Source: Myxococcales bacterium | GTDB taxonomy: Bacteria > Myxococcota_A > UBA9042 | Direction: 5' to 3' | DNA length: 47,945 nt | NCBI GenBank assembly: GCA_009692425.1 | Contig: SHZF01000034.1 | Location: 1 to 47,945 of the forward strand | In this document: piece after piece, positions 21,118 through 30,010 of the stretch | Position numbering within the stretch: position 1 is the stretch's first letter | How the letters are laid out: every line of letters begins with the position of its first letter | Position numbers and translations under genes: made by a program | Notes under the pieces: model-generated | Seen by the model: the letters and a program-made list of their open reading frames with translations, nothing else | What the model was told of the DNA's origin: nothing | The model's database searches: none

Positions 21118-24100
21118 CTACTTGCCGGCCGTCTCACCCAACGGCAGGTCCCATTCGGCGCGCAGCCCGCGCTCTTCGACGCACTTTGCGCTGCCCCAGC
21201 ACGGGTCCTGCGGCAACCGCCGGCCCAGGCTGTGGAAATAGGTCACGATGAGGTTGCGGTGGTAGTCCGTGTAGGTGCCCTGCGGGAAAGGCTTGCCGTC
21301 CTTGGCAAGCGCCGCCTGCGGCTCGACCGGCGCCGGACTCTTGCCGTCGGGATTCGCCAGGATCGGCGGAAACGAGTTCGGTGCGCGCGTCTGGGCGATG
21401 TATTCGTGGTGGCCGTGCACGTCGGCCAGGCACAGCGCCGACACCCCGGGATGGCCCGGGTTCGACGCCACGGTGCGGCACAGGCCAGGCCCGCCCTCGG
21501 GCTTGGTGGGGTCGAGCAACGGCACGGGCCCGTCCTTGCCGGCGACGAGGCCCGCCGCAATCGCCTTCTCGGTCCATTCGCGGTAGCCGGCGGTCGGCGC
21601 CTGCGGGTCGGCATCGCGCCCGAACAGCCCGACCGCCCGCGCCAGCGACACCCCCGACGCGAACGGCACCGTCTGATCGACTACACCCAGCAGCATGAGC
21701 ACGTTGGTCGCCGGGTGATCGGGCAGCGGCGCCGTGATCATGCGGTCGGCAACGGTGATCGCGTCGGCCCCTTCGAGGATGTTCGCGGCGAGCACGACGA
21801 AACGGCGAAACTCCGGCGTATTGCGCTGGCGCCCGAGCCCCTCGTAGGGTGTCTTGACCGTGACGATGGCCGTCGCCTTGCCCGAGGAGCCGAGGACTTC
21901 GACGCGGATCGTGTCGCCCTTGTCCGAGGCGACGGCTGCCCGGAAGCCGCCGCCCTTGCTGGCCCGCGCGGTCGTGATCAGGCCATTGCGCAGGTTGTAG
22001 ACGACGACGGTGGCGCCCTCGGGCACATCGACCTGGGCGAACGCCGTGGGCACCGCCAGGGCATTCTGGCCGCACTTGCCCGTTTCCGGGTCGCGCCAGA
22101 CGTTGCGCTTCGTCTTCGAGCAGTTGTCCGCATCGTCGTTCCACGATAGCCCGACCTTGCCGTCCTTGCCCGGGCAGCCGACCACGGCCACGCCGCCGAT
22201 CACGTGCATCAGCCGCTCGACGATGCTGTGCAATTTCGTGCGGATGAAGATGTCGGCCAGCCCCGCTCCCGGCACGACCGGTGCGGCGGCGACGATGTTG
22301 GGCTCCAGCGGCGTGGCCAGCGCCGTATGGATGCCGCCCAGCGACACCCCCAGCATGAAATACGGCACCTTGGGCCCGCCCACGTCGAGCACGCCGTCGA
22401 GGTCGAAGTCGCCGGCCACAAAACTCGGCATCAACTGCGCCTTGGTCGCCTGTTGGGGCACCGCCGGCGGCTTCGGCACCTTGGCCGGATCGAACGAGCG
22501 CAACACCTGAATCGCCCGGATGTTGTCGAGCGTGGTCTGGCGCATCGCGTCGCGCAGACGGAAGGCGTCGGGGGCGAAGTAGGCCTCGCCGCCCTTGATC
22601 TCACAGTCGCCGTCGTCATCGACCGCGCGACCTTTGACGGCCAACTGCTGCAAGAACCCGTGCTGGAGCAGCTTTTCGATGAAGACTTCATCGGGCATGT
22701 CCTCAGGAAAGCGCTTGTCGGCGTCGGCATAGAGCAGGTTCGGCAGCAGCCCGCGCAGCAGCGAGACCGCGCCGCCGGTGTCGGTCTTCAGCGCGTTGGC
22801 GAGGAATTTCAACGGGTCCGCCAGCACCGGGCCGTGACCGACGGCGTCGATTGCGAACGTGGCGATGCCGGCCTGGGCCAATTGGTCGCACAACAGCACA
22901 CCTTCGAGCCGCGACGAGCCGGTCGCGTGGGCGTGGATGGCGACCGGGAACGGCGGCTTGTGCGCGGCCGTCGTCTTGGGGACGACCAGCATCCACGGCA
23001 CTTTTTCGTGGAATTGCGCCGGGTCGACATCCACCGTGCCGGCCTTGACGTCGAGCTGCCACACGTTGTCGGGTGTGGCACGCAGGTTCGGCACCTCGAT
23101 CTCGCCGAACACGACGTGGCTGACGTTGGAGAAGGCGCCGCCCAGGCCCACGTCGGGTGCAAACCCGCCGATGAGGCCGAACATGTGCTTCATATAGGCG
23201 CCCTGCAGCACATAGCGGTGGTCCCACGCCACGATCGGAAAGGGCTTGGCGCCCGGCGGCGTGTACGAGCCGTCGCCGTCGAACGTGACATCGGTGTCGT
23301 AGACGTCGGTCAGGCGCGGCGGAAACTCCTTGAGCAGCCAGCCAAACGCGCCCTTGCCGTAGAGTCCGTCGCGCAGCGCCCGGAAGGTGCGCGAAAGGTC
23401 GCCCGTGGTCAGGGTCCAGGCAAACGCGACGTCGTCGGCCTTGACGTTGCGCTTGGCCAGCACGGGCAGCGCGCGCAGCAGGGCCTCGGTCTGGGCGGCG
23501 TGGTTCACGAACGCAAACGGCGAGCGCACCGGGCCGTACTTGCCGTCCTTCGTCCAGCCCTTGACCTTCCGGGTGATGACGATGGCGTAGCGCGCGCCGG
23601 CTTCCAACGGCAGGATCGGCCGCACGTCGAGCGTTTTGGTGGCGGTCTCGTAGTGGTAGACCCACTTGTCGGGTTTGCCGTCGCCATCGCTGTCGATCAG
23701 GTTGTCGGGCGGCAGCACGTAGCTGTTGAAGTCCTTGTACGGGTCGTGCGGAAAGTAGGCGTGGGGCTGCGCGTCGTGGGGAAACCAGCCACGGCCCAGG
23801 TCGAGCGCCGCGACTTCGCCCGACCGCCGGCTGCCGGGTTGTATGTTGACGACGAAGACGCTGTCGTCGGTCACGGTGGCGAGATCGAGCGGGCCCTCAA
23901 AGCTGACCGTGATCGGCGTCAGGCCCGAAAAGCCTTCGACCTCGTTGGTGTGGCGGCGCTGGCGCTGCTCGGCTTCGGTGGGTGCTTGCGTCGACAGGTT
24001 CAGCCGCGTCGTGCCGTCGGCGCGCAGGTGGAGCGCGGCGTCGTTGGGGAACGGCAGTTCGGGGTCCGGTTGGTGCAGCGGCTCCCACACGACGAGCGGG

Positions 24101-24234
24101 CCGGGCGCCTGGCCAGGCAGCACGGCGACCGCGATGCCGAGCGCGGTGTCGTCTGTGCACGCCGGGGCCAACAAGGACACGGCCACCAGGAGCACGGCCA
24201 ACCGGGGCGGCACCGGGCGCAGCGGGCGGTTCAT
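21118..24234 (-). CDS. Large alpha/beta-hydrolase-like lipoprotein
   Basis: 1038 residues from ATG 24234, with a strong AAAGGAGG ribosome-binding site and a TGATG overlap with the gene before it. The lipobox is 'LLAPAC' (Cys26). The N-terminal third resembles the N-terminal domain of bacterial 'virulence-factor lipase' proteins ('PNDAALHLRADGTTRLNLST', 'DSDGDGKPDKWVYHYE', 'LPLEAGARYAIVITRKVKG'). The later part is an alpha/beta-hydrolase: strand and turn 'PFPVAIHAHATGSSRLEGVL', nucleophile elbow 'MLGVSLGGIH' with Ser631, a possible acid in 'GVVDQTVPFASG', and a possible His in 'DVHGHHEY'. A lipase or esterase acting at the cell surface is likely; the substrate is unknown. An inserted Cys-bearing Ca-loop-like segment ('AVDDDGDCEIKGG') lies before the nucleophile. 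Confidence 0.78.
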   Translation of the reverse strand: MNRPLRPVPPRLAVLLVAVSLLAPACTDDTALGIAVAVLPGQAPGPLVVWEPLHQPDPELPFPNDAALHLRADGTTRLNLSTQAPTEAEQRQRRHTNEVEGFSGLTPITVSFEGPLDLATVTDDSVFVVNIQPGSRRSGEVAALDLGRGWFPHDAQPHAYFPHDPYKDFNSYVLPPDNLIDSDGDGKPDKWVYHYETATKTLDVRPILPLEAGARYAIVITRKVKGWTKDGKYGPVRSPFAFVNHAAQTEALLRALPVLAKRNVKADDVAFAWTLTTGDLSRTFRALRDGLYGKGAFGWLLKEFPPRLTDVYDTDVTFDGDGSYTPPGAKPFPIVAWDHRYVLQGAYMKHMFGLIGGFAPDVGLGGAFSNVSHVVFGEIEVPNLRATPDNVWQLDVKAGTVDVDPAQFHEKVPWMLVVPKTTAAHKPPFPVAIHAHATGSSRLEGVLLCDQLAQAGIATFAIDAVGHGPVLADPLKFLANALKTDTGGAVSLLRGLLPNLLYADADKRFPEDMPDEVFIEKLLQHGFLQQLAVKGRAVDDDGDCEIKGGEAYFAPDAFRLRDAMRQTTLDNIRAIQVLRSFDPAKVPKPPAVPQQATKAQLMPSFVAGDFDLDGVLDVGGPKVPYFMLGVSLGGIHTALATPLEPNIVAAAPVVPGAGLADIFIRTKLHSIVERLMHVIGGVAVVGCPGKDGKVGLSWNDDADNCSKTKRNVWRDPETGKCGQNALAVPTAFAQVDVPEGATVVVYNLRNGLITTARASKGGGFRAAVASDKGDTIRVEVLGSSGKATAIVTVKTPYEGLGRQRNTPEFRRFVVLAANILEGADAITVADRMITAPLPDHPATNVLMLLGVVDQTVPFASGVSLARAVGLFGRDADPQAPTAGYREWTEKAIAAGLVAGKDGPVPLLDPTKPEGGPGLCRTVASNPGHPGVSALCLADVHGHHEYIAQTRAPNSFPPILANPDGKSPAPVEPQAALAKDGKPFPQGTYTDYHRNLIVTYFHSLGRRLPQDPCWGSAKCVEERGLRAEWDLPLGETAGK

Positions 24235-26039
24235 CAGAACCTCCTTTCGAGACGACACTGGCCGAGCCAGCCGGTAACGGGGGTGGCCGCGCTGCCGTCG
24301 GCGGCGTCGAACGCGGTGCCGGGCTGGAGGTAGCCGCCGTCGAGCCGAAAGATCGCCCACACCTGCAAGGGCAGTGGCGCGCGCCCTTCGATCGCGGCGT
24401 CGAGTTCGAAGCCGAGGCCGGTCGCGTCCGCAGCGCCGCGCCACGCCACGGGCGCCCCTCCGACAAGCGAACTGCGAAAGGGGTCGACCACCGGCACCGC
24501 CGCGCGCGCCCACGTCGCCGCCACGAGCACGGCCAGGTAGGGCCACGGTTGCACGCGCACGGCCGGCGTGACGTACAGCGCGTTCGTAACGGCGCCGCGC
24601 GAATCGAGGTGTTCGAGACCGACGGGCGGCTGACCGGAGTAGCGCGGGTCTGTCACCGTGCGGATCGACTGCAGCGTCTGGGCCCGCACCGCGTCGGGGA
24701 AAAGCAGCAGGGTCGGCCGGTGGTCCGCGCTCATGCGGAACGGACGCAGCGCGCCGTCGAACGGCCGGTCATCGCCCGATGCCGCCCCGGCCTCGAGGCG
24801 GACGCGCAGGCCGCGTTTTTCGTCGAGCAGCGGCCGGCTCCAGTCGGCCCGCACCAGCGCGCCCCATTGCTCGACGTCGAGGGCATCCGTGTGCGCCGCC
24901 GAGCGCAGCCAGGTCGTCGTGCCCACGATGCCGACCGCTTCGGCCGCGAGCTCCAGTTCGCCGCCGCCGGCCCCGACGCGGGCGCGCACGTAGCCGTCCA
25001 GGATCCTGGCATCGAGCCCCAGGCCACGGTCGTCGCGGTGCTCGCGCAGAACGCCATACAGGCCGGCTTCGAAACTGCGCGAACGGTACAGCACGGCGAG
25101 CAAGGCGTTGCGCGCGCGATCGTCGTCGTCGAGGTCGGCGCTGTCGTCGCGCACTACACGGTCGAGCGCCAAGGCGACGAAAAGCGGCAGGGCGTTGGCG
25201 GCGTCGCTGGGCGCGGCGATCATCGCGGGCGCAATCGCGTACTGGACGCGGTCGACGATCGTGCCGCTGCGGCGCGCGCCGAACTGCATGGCGTCGTCTT
25301 CGCCGTCGTGCGCGATGAGCCCCAGGCCCCACGTCGAGAGCGTGCGCCCGGCGCCGAACAGGCCGACCGACGTGACGGCCTCGAGCCAGCCGCGGCGGAC
25401 GCGCGATTGCAATGCCGGGGCGAGCGGGTGGGTTACGTCGTCGATGCCGGTGTTGCCCGAGAAATCGTCGGCCAACAGGTCCAGTTCGAGTACGGCGGTC
25501 GATCTTTTCACGGCCGGGCCGCGACCCGCCTCGTTCCAGATGGCGCCCAGGCGCGTGCGCCCTTCCCATGGCCGGCGCGCAGTGGCCAGCGCTGTGGCCG
25601 GCGTTGTGGCCCCGGCGAGGACACCGACGTCGATCGGCGACACCCTGGGAACGAGCAGGCGCGCGACGGCCCAGGCGTGCAGGCCCATGCGCTCGTCGCG
25701 GGCGTCACGGCGCTCGGGGTCGGCGGGCGCGGTGACGGCAATCGCGGCGGCCGACGGGGCGCCAGGCCCGGTGGTGGAACCCGTCGTGGGCGTCGCCGGC
25801 TCGAATGGGGGAGTCGCCACGCTCGGCAGAGGTTCGACATCGCCGGGCACGTGTGTGGGCGATGCAGTGTTGCCCAGGTTGATGGGCGGCAGCGGATCGA
25901 GGGCTGGGAGTGGATCGCTGGGACGGGGCGGATCGACGGCAGGCGCCGGCCCGGCGCTCGCGGTGGGCGCAGGCTGTGCAGCTGCGTTCACCGCGAAGAA
26001 GGCCAGCGCACAAAACAGGCAGCGGGAGAGCAATCGCAT
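24234..26039 (-). CDS. Outer-membrane beta-barrel protein with a Pro-rich linker
   Basis: 601 residues from ATG 26039; the frame opens earlier, but this ATG directly precedes the signal peptide ('MRLLSRCLFCALAFFAVNAA', cleavage near AAAQ). A Pro/Ala/Thr-rich stretch (about 25-115) leads to a long region of beta-strand-like segments with conserved Arg and Gly ('GLHAWAVARLLVPRVSPIDV', 'RRSGTIVDRVQYAIAPAMI', 'ALVRADWSRPLLDEKRGLRV'). It ends in a terminal Phe ('CRLERRF'), as typical barrels do. The layout recalls deltaproteobacterial families such as TIGR04551, but I cannot confirm membership. Its TGA overlaps the ATG of the hydrolase lipoprotein, so the two products are made together and may form one outer-membrane unit. 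Confidence 0.72.
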   Translation of the reverse strand: MRLLSRCLFCALAFFAVNAAAQPAPTASAGPAPAVDPPRPSDPLPALDPLPPINLGNTASPTHVPGDVEPLPSVATPPFEPATPTTGSTTGPGAPSAAAIAVTAPADPERRDARDERMGLHAWAVARLLVPRVSPIDVGVLAGATTPATALATARRPWEGRTRLGAIWNEAGRGPAVKRSTAVLELDLLADDFSGNTGIDDVTHPLAPALQSRVRRGWLEAVTSVGLFGAGRTLSTWGLGLIAHDGEDDAMQFGARRSGTIVDRVQYAIAPAMIAAPSDAANALPLFVALALDRVVRDDSADLDDDDRARNALLAVLYRSRSFEAGLYGVLREHRDDRGLGLDARILDGYVRARVGAGGGELELAAEAVGIVGTTTWLRSAAHTDALDVEQWGALVRADWSRPLLDEKRGLRVRLEAGAASGDDRPFDGALRPFRMSADHRPTLLLFPDAVRAQTLQSIRTVTDPRYSGQPPVGLEHLDSRGAVTNALYVTPAVRVQPWPYLAVLVAATWARAAVPVVDPFRSSLVGGAPVAWRGAADATGLGFELDAAIEGRAPLPLQVWAIFRLDGGYLQPGTAFDAADGSAATPVTGWLGQCRLERRF

Positions 26040-26227
26040 CGGTAAACCCGCGCACCGGACGGCGGACGCGCATGGGGCCGAAAGCCTAGCAGAGCGGGAC
26101 TGTAAAGCCACGCCCATCCGGCTTGGCTGTGCACCCCGGCGTTGACGCGTCGCCACCCTAGCCGTAAAGTGCCGCGTTCCGCCGAACCTGACCCGCATGC
26201 TGCGGCCCAGGCCGGCCCGAGGTCGCC

Positions 26228-27127
26228 ATGGGTCGCACGTTCTCCCTCGTCTGTTTCCTCGCCGCCGCAGTCAGCGCGTGCGCCCAGACCGGCACGCCTG
26301 GCGGCGGGGTCGGTGCGGCGGACACCAAGACGGGCGCCACGGCCGACACCGGCGCCGGCGCAGCCGACACCGCGAAGACCGGCGATGTGGCCGCCACAAC
26401 CGCCGATGGCGCGACGCCGGCCGGCGATGGCGCTGGGGCACCGTTGGGCGGCGAAAAGACGATCGGCGACCTCCAGAAGCACGAGTCGTCGCTGAAGTGC
26501 CCGAATACAAAGGGAATATTCAACGTCGCATCGAGTAAGGGCACGATCCTGAAAGGCGCGGTCGTCGTGTCGCCGAAGCGGACGTCGGGCACGCTCGACA
26601 ACGTCTACGTGCAGGCGCCGGGCGGCGGCGCGTGGAACGGCATCCTCGTCGTCGCCAAGAAGGATACCGGGCTCAAGGACGTCAAGCAGGGCGACGTGCT
26701 CACGATCATCGGCGAGGTCAAGGAGTTCTACTGCCTGACCGAAATCGAGGCGCTCACGGTGACGGTCGAGTCGCAGGGCACCGGGCTGCCGAGTGCGACG
26801 ACCGTCGATGTCGATCTGATCGGCGACAAGGGCAAGGACGAGGACAAGGAGTCGTTCGAGTCCGTGCTCGTCCACCTCGAAGGGGTCGTGGTCGCCGAGC
26901 CGATGGCCGACAAGGGCACCGACGGCAAGTACCACGCCATCGCGGTCGGCAAGACCGAGGCTGACCAGACGCTGCTCATCGGTTCGGGCATGGGCGGCAT
27001 CTTCATGCAGGACAGTGGCAACAAGGCGCTATTCCAGAAGGGACAGAAGCTGAACATCAACGGATTCTTGGACTATTCATTCGAGAAATTCCGTATCGTG
27101 CCGATCAAGCTCGACGTCCAGAAGTAG
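26228..27127 (+). CDS. Lipoprotein with an OB-fold-like domain
   Basis: 299 residues from ATG 26228. Short signal ending 'AVSAC' (Cys18 lipidated). A Thr/Ala/Gly/Asp linker (20-75) contains imperfect 'ADTxxTGA' repeats. The mature domain (80-299) is strand-rich, with 'TILKGAVVVSPKRTSGTLDN', 'VKQGDVLTIIGEVKEFYCLT' and 'FQKGQKLNINGFLDYSFEKF'. The 'GDVLxIxGxVxEFxxxTEI' pattern is typical of surface OB-fold domains (nucleic-acid- or sugar-binding type) that occur in secreted nucleases and lipoproteins. No nuclease domain is present. The second half repeats the same theme, so it may contain two OB-like units. It is divergent from the barrel/hydrolase block with 188 bp between, and the DsbA-like gene follows on the same strand. 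Confidence 0.7.
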   Translation: MGRTFSLVCFLAAAVSACAQTGTPGGGVGAADTKTGATADTGAGAADTAKTGDVAATTADGATPAGDGAGAPLGGEKTIGDLQKHESSLKCPNTKGIFNVASSKGTILKGAVVVSPKRTSGTLDNVYVQAPGGGAWNGILVVAKKDTGLKDVKQGDVLTIIGEVKEFYCLTEIEALTVTVESQGTGLPSATTVDVDLIGDKGKDEDKESFESVLVHLEGVVVAEPMADKGTDGKYHAIAVGKTEADQTLLIGSGMGGIFMQDSGNKALFQKGQKLNINGFLDYSFEKFRIVPIKLDVQK

Positions 27128-27254
27128 CGTCTGCACGAGGCGCTCGCGGGAATCGACCGGACCACCGCCGGGTTCGCTCGCCCGATTCCGCCGGAGGAGC
27201 CGCTCTGTACGCCGCCGCCCGTCTGGCCCACACCCCTACCGCAACGGAAAACTC

Positions 27255-28202
27255 ATGGACAAGTCCAACGTCATCGCCCTGTCTGTCGCGCTCGCGTTCG
27301 CGGGTTTTCTCATTGGCCGCTGGGACGCGCGCCCGGCCACGGCAGCCACCGCGATCGCGCCGAGCGCGGCGGTAGAGCCTTCCGCGGTCACGTCGTCGGC
27401 CGCGCCCGCCCCCGCAGCGCCCGGCCCCGCACCGGAGGCCGTTGCCGCCATGCCCAGCCCGAGCCCCGCGGCCGAAGCGCCCAAAACGCCGTCCTTGCTC
27501 GACTCCCAATCCGACGAGGGCGCGGGCAAGGGCGTCGATGTCGCCAAGCTGGGCGTATCGCCGAAGTCGGGCTCGCCGTACCTCGGCCCGAAAGACGGCA
27601 TCGTGGTCGTCAACGTGTACTCGGACTTCCAGTGCCCGGTGTGCCGGCGCTCGGCCGACCCGATCAAGCAGTTGGCTGCCGATTTCCCGGGCAAGGTCAA
27701 GGTCTTCTTCCGCCACAACGCGCTCGAGATGCACGGCCGCGCGCTGCCGTCGGCGACTGCCTCTGCGGCCGCCCAGCGCCAAGGCAAGTTCTGGCAATAC
27801 CACGACAAGCTGTTCAAGGATCAGGCCCTCGACGACCAAAGCCTGCGCCAGTTTGCGCAAGACATCGGCCTCGACCTCGCGCAGTGGGACCGCGACCGCC
27901 AGGACCCGAAACTGATCGAGCGGGTCAAGGAAGAGGCGGCGTGGGCTGAGAAGATGGGCGCCACCGGCACGCCGGGCTTCTTCGTCAACGGGGTGCGCCA
28001 GGTCGGCTGGGGCAGCTACCTCGCGCTCAAGTCGGTCGTGCAGCGCGAACTCGACAAGGGCGAGGAGTTGGTCGCGGCAGGCTCAGCCAAGGGCCAGGCG
28101 GCGGGCAAGCGGGTCGCCGCGGTGGCCACGAGCAACACGCGCAACGAAGGCGAGGGCCCGATCGACGGCGGCGCGTGGGCCAAGATGCTCACGGCGGACT
28201 GA
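27255..28202 (+). CDS. DsbA-like thiol-disulfide oxidoreductase, membrane anchored
   Basis: 315 residues from ATG 27255. An N-terminal membrane anchor (about 6-22, 'VIALSVALAFAGFLIG') is followed by an Ala/Pro linker (25-80) and a thioredoxin-fold domain of the DsbA/Thioredoxin_4 type. Active site 'FQCPVCRR' (Cys127 and Cys130), 'VKVFFRHNALEMHGRA', the inserted helical part 'KFWQYHDKLF', and the cis-Pro loop 'GATGTPGFFVNG' (Pro240) are all present. It should oxidise or shuffle cysteines in exported proteins, which fits a window full of Cys-rich lipoproteins, although it is not in an operon with them. The last 45 residues are low-complexity. A weak ribosome-binding site precedes the start, and the gap to the lipoprotein gene is 127 bp. 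Confidence 0.9.
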   Translation: MDKSNVIALSVALAFAGFLIGRWDARPATAATAIAPSAAVEPSAVTSSAAPAPAAPGPAPEAVAAMPSPSPAAEAPKTPSLLDSQSDEGAGKGVDVAKLGVSPKSGSPYLGPKDGIVVVNVYSDFQCPVCRRSADPIKQLAADFPGKVKVFFRHNALEMHGRALPSATASAAAQRQGKFWQYHDKLFKDQALDDQSLRQFAQDIGLDLAQWDRDRQDPKLIERVKEEAAWAEKMGATGTPGFFVNGVRQVGWGSYLALKSVVQRELDKGEELVAAGSAKGQAAGKRVAAVATSNTRNEGEGPIDGGAWAKMLTAD

Positions 28203-28233
28203 TCGACGCTCGTTCCGCGCGGGGCGTCCGAGG

Positions 28234-28251
28234 TTGTGAACGGATTCACAA
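28234..28251. terminator. Hairpin between convergent genes
   Basis: A perfect 7-bp inverted repeat, TTGTGAA-cgga-TTCACAA, is placed between the stop of the DsbA-like gene (28202) and the stop of the amidohydrolase gene (28256). The position suggests a bidirectional terminator, but neither side has a good T-run. Confidence 0.4.
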
Positions 28252-28255
28252 GCGC

Positions 28256-30010
28256 TCAGCGCCCCAACCGCACCAGCTTACCCGGCCGTTGTCCGGTCAA
28301 CTGCCCGTTCTCGGCGATGGGCGTGCCGGCAACCAGCGTCGCCCGATAGCCAGTCGCCTCCTGCAGCAATCGCCGACCGCCGGCGGGCAGGTCCGCCACG
28401 AGGCGCGGCCGCTGCAAGCCGAGGGCGCCGTGATCGATCACGTTGATGTCGGCGCGCAGGCCCGGCCGCAGCACGCCGCGGTCGGCAAAGCCCATGTGGC
28501 GCGCCGTGTCGTGGCTCAGCATCTGCACTGCGCGCTCGATGGAGATGCGGCCGTGGGTCCGGTCGCGCGTCCACCACTGCAGCAGGAAAGTCGGAAAACT
28601 GGCATCGCAGATCGTGCCGACATGCGCCCCGCCGTCGCTCAGGCCCGGCAGTGCGAGCGGGTGGACGAGCATCTCGCGCACGCTGTCGAGCGAGAAGTCC
28701 TGATAGTTGTAGATCGGGAAGTACAGCAGCGCGCGCCCTTCCTGTTCGAGCATGGCATCGTAGATTTCGTCGAGCGCGCCGACCCCGCGCTGGCGGGCCT
28801 TGGCACCCAGCGAATCCGCCAACGTCGGCTCGTAGTTCGGCACCTCGCCCAGCCGGAACAGCTTGAACGCCAGCTTGTCGAGCACAGCGAGCATGCGGTC
28901 GGCCAGCGGCGGGATCGGGCTGCCGTCGCCGGCGAGCTTCTCGCTCTTTTCGGTCAGCAGTTGGGCGCGCACGGCCGGGTCACGCAGCCGTGCCACGCGC
29001 TCGGCCAAACCCAGGTGCGCGATCGCCTTGTAGCTCGGGAAGCCCATGAACGGGTGGAACGTCGTCTCCAACCCCAACAGCACGCCGATCGCGCGCGGCG
29101 CGACCTGGACCCGCATCGTGACGCCGCGCGCCGTCGCCGCTTCGGCGCGGACGAGAATGCGCCGCCATTGCGCTGGCTCGAGGTCGCGCTGCGACAAGGA
29201 CAGCGACGTCGCGTGGCCCGGCGCGGCGGCCGCCATTTGCTCCAGCACGTCGAACTCGGCGTCGAAGCGGTCGGGGCCGGCCTCCATGTCGAAATCGGAC
29301 ACAGCGCTCAGGACGCCGTGGCCGAGGCCCGTGAACGCCTGGGCCAGGCCGATCAGTTCTTCGACGGCGGCGGCGGCCGACGGGGTGGTCGCACCGCTCT
29401 TGGCGCGGTGGTTGTCCGTGCGACCGGTAGAAAACCCGACGGCGCCCGCTTGCAACGACTGGCGCAGGTGGTCGCGCATCGCGGAGATGTCGGCCGGCGT
29501 CGCAGGCTCTCCGGCAATGGCGCGCAGGCCCATGGCGTACACCCGCAGCGCGTCGTGCGGCACTTGGACGGCGATGTCGATCGTGCGCGGGGCGGCGGCA
29601 AGCGCGTCCATGTACTCGGGGAACGTCTCCCACTGCCAAGCGATCCCCTCGGCGAGCGCGCTGCCTGGGATGTCTTCGACGCCTTCCATCAACTCGATGA
29701 GGCGCTGGCGGTCAGCAGCGCGCACCGGCGCAAAGCCCACGCCGCAGTTGCCGAGCACGGCCGTCGTGACACCGTGGACGGACGACGGCATCAGGTCCGC
29801 GTCCCACGACACCTGGCCGTCATAGTGCGTGTGGATGTCGACGAAGCCCGGCGTCACGAGGCAGCCTTGCGCGTCGAGGTGGCGCCGGGCGGGGCCGAGG
29901 TCGGTGCCGATGGCGACGATGCAGCCGTCGGCAATCGCGACGTCGGCGGGTCTGGCGGGCGCGCCCGTGCCGTCGACGACGCGGCCGGCCTGGATGACAA
30001 GGTCGTGCAT
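28256..30010 (-). CDS. N-acyl-D-amino-acid deacylase-type amidohydrolase
   Basis: 584 residues from ATG 30010, chosen over the in-frame ATG at 30034 because CAGGAG lies just upstream and 'MHDLVIQAGRVVDGTG' is the usual family start. It is an amidohydrolase-superfamily enzyme of the D-aminoacylase group: 'GFVDIHTHYDGQ' (metal ligands His60 and His62), 'VLGNCGVGFAPV' with the family's Cys metal ligand (Cys89), 'MEGVEDIPGSALAEG', and 'LSDGGAHVGTICDASFPTF' near the C-terminus with the catalytic Asp. It should hydrolyse N-acyl-D-amino acids or related amides in the cytoplasm; no signal peptide is seen. It may recycle D-amino acids. It is divergent from dapF, a cell-wall/lysine gene, across a 365-bp gap. 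Confidence 0.9.
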   Translation of the reverse strand: MHDLVIQAGRVVDGTGAPARPADVAIADGCIVAIGTDLGPARRHLDAQGCLVTPGFVDIHTHYDGQVSWDADLMPSSVHGVTTAVLGNCGVGFAPVRAADRQRLIELMEGVEDIPGSALAEGIAWQWETFPEYMDALAAAPRTIDIAVQVPHDALRVYAMGLRAIAGEPATPADISAMRDHLRQSLQAGAVGFSTGRTDNHRAKSGATTPSAAAAVEELIGLAQAFTGLGHGVLSAVSDFDMEAGPDRFDAEFDVLEQMAAAAPGHATSLSLSQRDLEPAQWRRILVRAEAATARGVTMRVQVAPRAIGVLLGLETTFHPFMGFPSYKAIAHLGLAERVARLRDPAVRAQLLTEKSEKLAGDGSPIPPLADRMLAVLDKLAFKLFRLGEVPNYEPTLADSLGAKARQRGVGALDEIYDAMLEQEGRALLYFPIYNYQDFSLDSVREMLVHPLALPGLSDGGAHVGTICDASFPTFLLQWWTRDRTHGRISIERAVQMLSHDTARHMGFADRGVLRPGLRADINVIDHGALGLQRPRLVADLPAGGRRLLQEATGYRATLVAGTPIAENGQLTGQRPGKLVRLGR

